DNA from: Promethearchaeia archaeon
GTDB taxonomy: Archaea; Asgardarchaeota; Lokiarchaeia; Sigyniarchaeales; SOKP01
Direction: 5' to 3'
DNA: 61,474 bases
NCBI GenBank assembly: GCA_029856155.1
Contig: JAHQWL010000011.1
Location: 1-61,474 of the forward strand
Below the pieces are notes generated by a model. It searched no databases. It was given only the letters and a program-made list of their open reading frames with translations, and had not been told where the DNA came from. Numbering within the stretch: the first letter of the stretch is position 1; each line of letters opens with the position of its first letter. Positions 55,863-61,474 of the stretch are shown piece after piece. Position numbers and translations under genes: made by a program.

Positions 55863-56729
55863 ATGGAAAATAAAGAAGTTTCTCAAGAAACAATTGAATA
55901 TATTTCCACTTCAGGAGTTTATAAAACATCATTTACTTTAATTATCCTCTTACAGTTATTTGCAGGTTGCATAGTTGTCATTTTAATCAATCTTTGGTTC
56001 TACAATGATCTTTATTTTCTATTAACAGGAGAGTCATTTTTATCATTTATTTTGATTGGTGAGTGGTGGGAATGGTTGTTACTTCCATTAAATATTTATG
56101 GGAATCTTCTATTATTTGCGTTCTCCATAATATTATTTTCAACAGTCATTTATAAGATATTAAATAAGCTCTATCCTCCTAAAGAAGGTGTATTTGAAAG
56201 GGGGAGTAAAGAATGGAAATATACCCATCGAAGATTTTGGACTGCTTATTTTCCAATCTGGTTAGCAAGAGCTTTACCTTTACCTTGGTCAGATATTTTT
56301 GTTTATCGATTTCTTGGAGTTCATATAGGGAGAAATGTTGTTGCTTATGAAGGGTATATAGATCCAGAATTTGTAGAGATTGGGGATTATACAATGACTT
56401 CACTTAATATTTGCATTTTTTCCCATTTAATTTATCAGGATAAAATTTTAATCAAGAAGGTAAAAGTGGGAAAAACATGTATTGTTGGACCACAAACTAT
56501 AATTAGTCCTGGGACTATACTCCAAGATGGAGCAATTTTGGGAGTAAATAGCTATACGTGGACAAATCAAGTATTACAAGGAGATTTAATTCATGTGGGA
56601 ACACCAGTAAGTATGACACTCCAAATCCAGTCCGTAGAAGATTCTCAACAGAAAGCAGAAAAAATAAAAGGAGACTCTATAGAGAATTCAAATCGCATTG
56701 ATAAAATTAATAGTGGAGGGAGCAGCTAG
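55863..56729 (+). CDS. Membrane-anchored left-handed beta-helix protein (hexapeptide acyltransferase-like), copy 1
   Basis: A 288-residue protein. Residues 20-115 hold two or three membrane helices (FTLIILLQLFAGCIVVILINLWF, WLLLPLNIYGNLLLFAFSII). After a link with a Trp-rich PIWLARALPLPWSDIFVYRFLGVHIG stretch comes a left-handed beta helix (residues 155-250) with hexapeptide-like steps (VHIGRNVVAY, VEIGDYTM, VKVGKTCIVGPQTIISPGTIL, GAILGVNS). Acyl or sugar-nucleotide transferases use such helices. It is first of three genes (gaps of 3 and 6 bases), so one operon. Confidence 0.8.
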   Translation: MENKEVSQETIEYISTSGVYKTSFTLIILLQLFAGCIVVILINLWFYNDLYFLLTGESFLSFILIGEWWEWLLLPLNIYGNLLLFAFSIILFSTVIYKILNKLYPPKEGVFERGSKEWKYTHRRFWTAYFPIWLARALPLPWSDIFVYRFLGVHIGRNVVAYEGYIDPEFVEIGDYTMTSLNICIFSHLIYQDKILIKKVKVGKTCIVGPQTIISPGTILQDGAILGVNSYTWTNQVLQGDLIHVGTPVSMTLQIQSVEDSQQKAEKIKGDSIENSNRIDKINSGGSS

Positions 56730-56732
56730 AGA

Positions 56733-57470
56733 ATGTTCCAACCAGCAAGTTTAAAAGGGGATTCGCCGACTCCTATAGATGAGAGACTTAGAAATAAATA
56801 TATTATTCTATATTTTATTATCGTCTTTTTTAGTTTTATTCCGAGTATTCTTTTTGAATATGCTTATCTTCTCTTAATCTGGAGAGAAGGAGTATATCTT
56901 TTTTTCTTCTTCCTTTTACCCTTTAATATTATTATTTTAATTTACTTATTGCAATTTAGTGCAATATTAACTTCAGTTTTATTTTTGGCTTTAATAAAAT
57001 TAATTTTTCTTCCAAAAGAGGGAATATTTAAGAGAGATATAAAAGATAAAAATTACTTTTATTGGAATTTAAGAAACATCATTAAAAAATGGCCACTTTT
57101 TATTAGTGCATCAAATCCACTTCCCTGGTTCAAAAATCGTTTCACACTCCGATTTTTTGGAGTAAAGATAGGTAAAAACGGAATGCATGATAATAGCTGG
57201 ATCTCTTCTGAATTTGTATCTATTGGAAAGAATGTTATTATTGGAATGAATAGCACTCTTTTAAGTTTTGGAATCGAGCAGGATAAGTTTATTCTAAAAA
57301 GAATAATTCTAGAAGATGGCGTTTTAATCGGAGCTAAATGTGTATTACTACCAGGAACTCATGTGAAACGCAATGCAAAATTATCTGCTCATTCTTATAC
57401 AAAATTTAATGATATATTGGAAGAAGATTCTATATATATTGGGCATCCCGCAACAATAAAACAAAGCTAA
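56733..57470 (+). CDS. Membrane-anchored left-handed beta-helix protein, copy 2
   Basis: A 245-residue paralogue of the previous protein: hydrophobic helices at about 25-50 and 60-90, the KWPLFISASNPLPWFKNRFTLRFFGVKIG link (compare the WPLP segment in copy 1), and a shorter beta helix (EFVSIGKNVIIGMNS, LEDGVLIGAKCVLLPGTHV, AKLSAHSY). The His of the usual hexapeptide transferase site is not obvious, which leaves enzyme activity open. The start is 3 bases after the previous stop. Confidence 0.8.
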   Translation: MFQPASLKGDSPTPIDERLRNKYIILYFIIVFFSFIPSILFEYAYLLLIWREGVYLFFFFLLPFNIIILIYLLQFSAILTSVLFLALIKLIFLPKEGIFKRDIKDKNYFYWNLRNIIKKWPLFISASNPLPWFKNRFTLRFFGVKIGKNGMHDNSWISSEFVSIGKNVIIGMNSTLLSFGIEQDKFILKRIILEDGVLIGAKCVLLPGTHVKRNAKLSAHSYTKFNDILEEDSIYIGHPATIKQS

Positions 57471-57476
57471 ACGAAG

Positions 57477-59072
57477 ATGATTTCAGAAAGGAGTATCAAA
57501 ATAATTCCTGAAAAGAAAATTACATCAAAAAAAAGAATTGTTCTAATATCGGATACTCATATTACTCGATCTAGAGGTCCTTTTAACCTTCATGCATATA
57601 ATTTGGGTATTGAACAGGTAAATAAGATAAAAGACGTTGATCTTTATTTACATCTTGGAGATATTACTCATACTGGCACTCTTTTAGACTATCAATATGC
57701 TATAGAACAGTTTAAGAAATTTAAACCGAGATCCAAATGTCCTATTATGGTTCTTATCGGGAACCATGATGCAATGAACGTAGGCTACTTACTTTTTGAA
57801 GAAATGATAGGGAAGAGGCATTATGAATATGAGGATGATGATATCTATATAATTGGAATAGATAGTACTAAACCAGACTTGCCTGGGGGTATTATCCATC
57901 ATAATGTAATAGAGGCGGTGAGGAAGAGATTAGAAAAACGAGAAAGAGAAAATAAATTTAAAGTAGTTTGTTTTCACCATCAACTCATTCCTATTCCAAA
58001 TACAGGGAAAGAAAGATCTGCTATTGATGATTCAGGAGATATGCTTAAAATGCTTTTAGAGACAAAAGCAGATTTAATTTTAAATGGTCATAGGCATACT
58101 TCAAATTTATATACTGTAAGCAGTAGTGAAAAAGATCTATACATTTTTAATGCGGGGACATTCTGTTGTAATAAAACTAGATATAGAGAGTTATTCACTT
58201 ATTCAATTATAGATATTGAAGAAAATAATATTATTTTTAAAATCATTCCTGTTTTAGATTCGAATTCCCAACATGAAATACAACGTCAAGTCAATTACTA
58301 TCTTCCATTAGACATTAAACCTAATCAAAAATCAATATGCAAATTTATACAATTCTCAGATTCGTTAATTAATGAAAAATCAGCAAAAATGAATAGCAAT
58401 TTTGACAGAGCAATAGATAAAATTAATTCTATAGAAGATGTGGATTTAGTTGTACATACTGGAAATGTAACACAAAATAGTTATAAGGAAGAATTCAAAA
58501 TAGCAAAAGACAAAATATGTAAATTAAAACATCCATATTTAGTTGTACCAGGCTATACTGATTCTAAACCACCCGCTTGGGAATATTGGAAACATTTTTT
58601 TGGTGAATTTAATCCCTTATATGAGAATGAGAAGTTATATTTTCAAGGATTAAATTCTACAACACGAGATTCTACGGATGGATATATTGGAAGAAAGAGG
58701 ATGGGTAGGTTTATAGAAAAAGTTCTATCATTAAGTCATCAAAAAATATTTGGGGTTTGTTGTTTTCATAGTTTAATACCTACACCTTTAAGTGTGTGGA
58801 GAACCGAATTAACTGACTCAGGAGATGTCCTTTCTCAGTTTGCTCGTTCACAAATTGACTTATGTTTAAATAGTTCACCAAGTATCTCCTTCAATGTGAA
58901 AATTGATTATACTGTTTTTTCTAATGGTGGAAATCTTAACCCTGAAAGATTTGATGAAACATTTATTGAAATTGATATTTACAAAAAAGGTAATGTGGTA
59001 GTTAAAGAACATAATTTGAAAACGGGTCAAATAAAAATAGTAGGTAATTATAATATAACGATCTTTATTTGA
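57477..59072 (+). CDS. Tandem metallophosphoesterase, second domain degenerate
   Basis: A 531-residue protein with two calcineurin-like domains. Residues 15-265 have all metal motifs: ISDTHI (DxH), HLGDIT (GD), IGNHDA (GNHD), VCFHHQ (H) and NGHRHT (GHxH). Residues 290-531 repeat the fold, but with FSDSLI for DxH, HTGNVT for GD, VPGYTDS for GNHD, CCFHSL retained, and LNSSPS for GHxH, so most metal ligands are gone. The second half is probably a structural or regulatory pseudo-enzyme. It is last in the operon with the two beta-helix proteins and may act on a phosphorylated lipid or glycan they handle. Confidence 0.85.
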   Translation: MISERSIKIIPEKKITSKKRIVLISDTHITRSRGPFNLHAYNLGIEQVNKIKDVDLYLHLGDITHTGTLLDYQYAIEQFKKFKPRSKCPIMVLIGNHDAMNVGYLLFEEMIGKRHYEYEDDDIYIIGIDSTKPDLPGGIIHHNVIEAVRKRLEKRERENKFKVVCFHHQLIPIPNTGKERSAIDDSGDMLKMLLETKADLILNGHRHTSNLYTVSSSEKDLYIFNAGTFCCNKTRYRELFTYSIIDIEENNIIFKIIPVLDSNSQHEIQRQVNYYLPLDIKPNQKSICKFIQFSDSLINEKSAKMNSNFDRAIDKINSIEDVDLVVHTGNVTQNSYKEEFKIAKDKICKLKHPYLVVPGYTDSKPPAWEYWKHFFGEFNPLYENEKLYFQGLNSTTRDSTDGYIGRKRMGRFIEKVLSLSHQKIFGVCCFHSLIPTPLSVWRTELTDSGDVLSQFARSQIDLCLNSSPSISFNVKIDYTVFSNGGNLNPERFDETFIEIDIYKKGNVVVKEHNLKTGQIKIVGNYNITIFI

Positions 59073-59230
59073 ATACAATGGAAAATGATTGTAGAGATGC
59101 CCTCTCAATAAATTGAGTGATCTATTTTTGATAAAAAATAAACTTAAAAGGAATATTTTTTTATTAAAATAAAGAAAATGCTTAAAATGAATATTATATA
59201 AAAGATTTCTAGCATTTTAAGTGTGTTTTT

Positions 59231-59512
59231 ATGGCTAAAGTGAAATTGAATTTATTAAATATTTTCCAGCTTAGAATTAATAAGAAATTTATTGAGTATG
59301 AAGGGAAAATTGTTGGAGATATAATTTCTCAATTTTTAGACGAACATAAAAATAAACTCGATGATGGATTATTAAATAAAAATAAAAAACAGTTTAATAC
59401 TCAAGTTCTAATTTTATTGAATGGCAGAAACATAAAATATCTAAAAAACTATAAAACAAGCCTTAATGACGGAGATGAACTCTATATATCTTATGCTCTA
59501 GCAGGGGGTTAA
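59231..59512 (+). CDS. MoaD/ThiS-family ubiquitin-like sulfur carrier
   Basis: A 93-residue beta-grasp protein ending in ALAGG. The C-terminal diglycine is the site of thiocarboxylate or conjugation chemistry; the middle LLNGRNIKYLKNYKTSLNDGDELYISYALAGG matches the ThiS/MoaD pattern. It may be a molybdopterin or thiamine sulfur donor or a SAMP-type modifier; no E1-like or MoaE gene is next to it. It is transcribed alone, with the Rag-like GTPase downstream. Confidence 0.85.
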   Translation: MAKVKLNLLNIFQLRINKKFIEYEGKIVGDIISQFLDEHKNKLDDGLLNKNKKQFNTQVLILLNGRNIKYLKNYKTSLNDGDELYISYALAGG

Positions 59513-59649
59513 GATTATTACGTTTTTAAACGTTAAGCTTAAATATTAAAAGCATCATTATATTTTTACGAAAAGCGATTATTTATTAATAGTTCTTAAT
59601 ATTGAATAATTTAGACGACGCTTCATTAAAAACTATTTAAAATCTAGAT

Positions 59650-60597
59650 TTGGTGATTTTTATAAGTAAAAAAATTGGCGTGATGGGTCTTGATAATGCG
59701 GGGAAAACCAGTATCATAACGGCAATTACAAAACGCTTCGGCTTTGAGGAAGAAATTGCAAGATTAACACCAACAAGAAGAATTGCGCGTGATTCATTCC
59801 GATTCCTCGGAATTGAATTTAACAGAATGGATTTTGGAGGACAAAGGCAATATAGGGAAGAATATTTAAAACATCCTGAAAAATATCTAATGGGAACAGA
59901 CTTATTATTCTATGTTATAGATGCTCAAGATTTTAATCGATATATTGAATCAATAGATTATTTAGAGGAAGTTCTACTTTTCTTCAAAGAAGAACAAGAA
60001 TACGTACCAATTTGCATTCTTTTTCATAAATTCGACCCTCAACTAGTTAATGATAAGGATATAAATAAAAGAATTCTTACCTTAAAACAAGCATTAACGC
60101 GATACTCCAATGATTTTGACATCTTTTTTTTTGAAACCACTATTTTTGATATAAAATCGATTATGGATGCTTTTTCAAGCGGTTTATCAATGTTATTCGA
60201 AAAGATGGAGATGGTATCACAATTATTTTCACAAATTAGCAAGAATTATAACACAATATTAATCGCTTTATTTGATGCAAAAGGTATAACTTTAGGAGAA
60301 CATTTTAGACCCCATCTCCAATTGCAAGAAAAATTAACGATATATGAAAAATATATTGTATTGCAGAAGCGTGTCGTTTCTGAGAATAGAACACTACTCG
60401 AGTTTTCAGATAAATTTCATAGCGGAGAAAGGTTTTCTGGTCTAATTGAGGTTCTCAGCTTTGGAAATTTAGAGTTTTACTTGTTATTTATTGTTGAAGA
60501 GGATGAATCCAATTTAGAAAATACTATAACACTTCTAGATAGAATTGAAGCAGCAAAACCTCAAATGGAAAACCTGATTTTACAAATTATCCAATAA
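59650..60597 (+). CDS. Rag/Arf-like GTPase with C-terminal domain
   Basis: A 315-residue GTPase. Motifs: G1 GLDNAGKTS (13-21), G2 TPT at about 40-42, G3 DFGGQ (61-65), G4 HKFD (126-129). G4 with His before Lys and DFGGQ rather than DxAGQ recall Rag/Gtr GTPases. Residues 195-315 form a separate alpha/beta domain (NYNTILIALFDAKGI, FYLLFIVEEDES) of roadblock or longin kind, as in Rag proteins. Rag GTPases control nutrient-linked membrane signalling in eukaryotes; their Asgard relatives are a eukaryotic-signature set. Start is TTG (59650) or GTG (59653). Confidence 0.85.
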   Translation: MVIFISKKIGVMGLDNAGKTSIITAITKRFGFEEEIARLTPTRRIARDSFRFLGIEFNRMDFGGQRQYREEYLKHPEKYLMGTDLLFYVIDAQDFNRYIESIDYLEEVLLFFKEEQEYVPICILFHKFDPQLVNDKDINKRILTLKQALTRYSNDFDIFFFETTIFDIKSIMDAFSSGLSMLFEKMEMVSQLFSQISKNYNTILIALFDAKGITLGEHFRPHLQLQEKLTIYEKYIVLQKRVVSENRTLLEFSDKFHSGERFSGLIEVLSFGNLEFYLLFIVEEDESNLENTITLLDRIEAAKPQMENLILQIIQ

Positions 60598-60612
60598 AAG
60601 TGCAATAAGAAA

Positions 60613-60717
60613 CGCAGCTGGAGGGATTCGAACCCCCGAGCGCTTATGCGCACCGGCTTTCTTGATCATCATAAAAAACGCTCGAGGCCGGCGTCTTACC
60701 ATCTAGGCTACAGCTGC
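60613..60717 (-). tRNA. tRNA-Ser(CGA) with 22-base intron
   Basis: On the minus strand, acceptor GCAGCTG (from 60717) pairs perfectly with CAGCTGC, with discriminator G at 60613. The anticodon stem CCGGC/GCCGG is perfect, the T-arm reads GGGGG-TTCGAAT-CCCTC, and a long variable arm GCGC-ATAA-GCGC marks a class II tRNA. With the loop C-T-CGA-G-A the anticodon is CGA. A 22-base insert (60680-60659) lies between positions 37 and 38, the usual archaeal intron site. The D stem has one mismatch (C11/A24). The tRNA is not for Sec, since the acceptor is 7 bp and the anticodon is not UCA. Confidence 0.93.
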
Positions 60718-60813
60718 TTTATCTATTATATCAATAAATAACAAAAAAGTTTTTCTATATAGCTTATAACTTTTTATAAATAAAATTATTTCCCCCTTTA
60801 AAATTAGGGAAAC

Positions 60814-61116
60814 TTATTTCGATGAAGGTACATAAATTTTTAATTTTAAGGAAGGGTCTAGTAATCTTATTAATCCTTCTTCTTCATATTGTTTTAACAA
60901 TAACTTTATCGTTGATACTCTTATATCATATCTTAATGCAATATCCGTTGCTAAAATCGATTTTCTTTTCAGGATTGATTCTTTTATTTCTTTCTCAAGG
61001 TTTTTTGGGATAAATGCATCTCTCTCAACAATATTTATTTGTTTTGTCCTTCCATATTTTCTTCTAAGATTCAGGGTAGCTTTTCTTATTATTTGTTTTT
61101 CTTCCTTTTCCGACAC
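60814..61116 (-). CDS. Ribosomal protein eS25-like (small subunit)
   Basis: A 100-residue protein starting at GTG. The first half is basic (KATLNLRRKYGRTKQ). Residues 40-98 match the eS25 winged-helix pattern: IPKNLEKEIKESILKRKSILATDIALRYDIRVSTIKLLLK, then LIRLLDPSLKLKIYVPS. eS25 is found in crenarchaeal, other TACK and Asgard genomes but not in Euryarchaeota, which supports the Asgard-type setting. An alternative is a small winged-helix regulator. It is isolated from other ribosomal genes. Confidence 0.65.
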   Translation of the reverse strand: MSEKEEKQIIRKATLNLRRKYGRTKQINIVERDAFIPKNLEKEIKESILKRKSILATDIALRYDIRVSTIKLLLKQYEEEGLIRLLDPSLKLKIYVPSSK

Positions 61117-61271
61117 CGAAAATCACAATATACTAATTATAATATAGTAAATATTATCTAATTGAAATTATAAATATTTAAAATTTAATAAAATTTTTGA
61201 TTTATTACTGAAAATTTACGTTAATTTTTCAATATTGATTATCTGATTAAAATCTTTAAGTTTAATGAGAT

Positions 61272-61474
61272 TTGAACGAAAAATATTATTTTAATGTTAA
61301 AAGGAAGAGACCAGAAGAAATTTATACTAACGTTTCAGATTACTTTAGAGGTGAAATCTTAAGTCAATATGCAAACTCTAAAAGTATGATGAAAATTCAA
61401 GAAAAAATAACCACTAGAGCTTTAGGATTATTAGATCTTCGGAAAAAAGATGCTTTAATTTTAGATGCGGGTTG
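61272..61474 (+). CDS. SAM-dependent methyltransferase start (Bud23/WBSCR22-like), 3' end outside window
   Basis: The visible 67 codons begin at a TTG (61272), the only likely start after an in-frame stop. The piece KRPEEIYTNVSDYFRGEIL, then SMMKIQEKITTRALGLLDL and LILDAGC at the edge is the beginning of a class I methyltransferase of the kind related to Bud23 (rRNA G-methylation). LDAGC is the start of the SAM-binding motif. The start site is uncertain. Confidence 0.7.
   Translation, partial: MNEKYYFNVKRKRPEEIYTNVSDYFRGEILSQYANSKSMMKIQEKITTRALGLLDLRKKDALILDAG

Noticed and set aside
60659..60680. UCA triplet within the tRNA intron as a possible tRNA-Sec anticodon
   Set aside because: It is not placed in the anticodon loop, and the acceptor is 7 bp as in tRNA-Ser rather than the longer Sec type.

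Overview
The window reads as a low-GC archaeal chromosome segment from the Asgard group, most likely a Lokiarchaeota-like lineage. Supporting signs are an archaeal histone, the archaeal uS13-uS4-uS11 ribosomal order, an eS25-like protein (known in TACK and Asgard archaea), an intron-containing tRNA-Ser, two eukaryote-like small GTPases (one Ras/Rab-like, one Rag/Arf-like), many zinc-ribbon and coiled-coil proteins without known family, and selenocysteine-encoding genes of the HdrA/MvhD type. The placement is inferred from gene content; no phylogeny was run.

Layout. 1-3.2 kb: the end of purL and two small zinc-binding or hypothetical proteins. 3.2-7.7 kb: minus-strand genes for an RGG-rich membrane protein with zinc ribbons, a CBS-domain membrane protein, a HAD phosphatase and a 7-TM protein. 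8-9.5 kb: a PadR regulator and Hsp20 unit with an inverted repeat in front and a hairpin plus T-tract behind. 9.5-15.7 kb: an accessory sugar-type block (Gfo/Idh/MocA oxidoreductase, epimerase, sulfatase, MFS transporter). 15.9-23.4 kb: a ribbon-helix-helix mini-gene, a ZIP transporter, an orphan adenine methyltransferase, NadE and a large charged protein. 23.5-24.4 kb: a decayed stretch with two gene remnants and a G-rich tract. 24.4-26.2 kb: ribosomal proteins.

26.3-30.3 kb holds the most unusual system in the window, a minus-strand hdrA-mvhD-frhB-like redox operon. Both hdrA and mvhD are open only if in-frame UGA codons are read as selenocysteine: two in hdrA (codons 10 and 194) and two in mvhD (codons 20 and 71). 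All four lie at positions where relatives carry, or would be expected to carry, redox or cluster-binding cysteines. UGA is an ordinary stop elsewhere in the window. The 87-base gap after mvhD contains two hairpins and is the best place to look for a SECIS element. serS, whose product would also charge tRNA-Sec, lies just beyond on the other strand.

30.5-42.3 kb: serS, a coiled-coil protein, cofC (F420 synthesis), a Ras-like GTPase with a long inter-switch insertion, a TrmB regulator, a histone, and a minus-strand housekeeping run (HIT protein, DUF211, HAD, ThpR, 2-hydroxyacid dehydrogenase). 42.4-52.5 kb: lacZ-type beta-galactosidase, a ferredoxin-like protein, an acyl-CoA synthetase alpha subunit, a tandem pair of GPH sugar symporters with similar promoters, and a class III aminotransferase. 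Together with the sulfatase these suggest use of plant- or algal-type oligosaccharides. 52.7-59.1 kb: a secreted repeat protein bracketed by a 26-bp direct repeat, a coiled-coil zinc-ribbon protein, and a compact operon of two membrane-anchored left-handed beta-helix proteins plus a double metallophosphoesterase whose second domain has lost its catalytic residues. 59.2-61.5 kb: a MoaD/ThiS-like protein, the Rag-like GTPase, tRNA-Ser(CGA), an eS25-like protein and the start of a SAM methyltransferase. No CRISPR array, complete insertion sequence or rRNA gene was seen.
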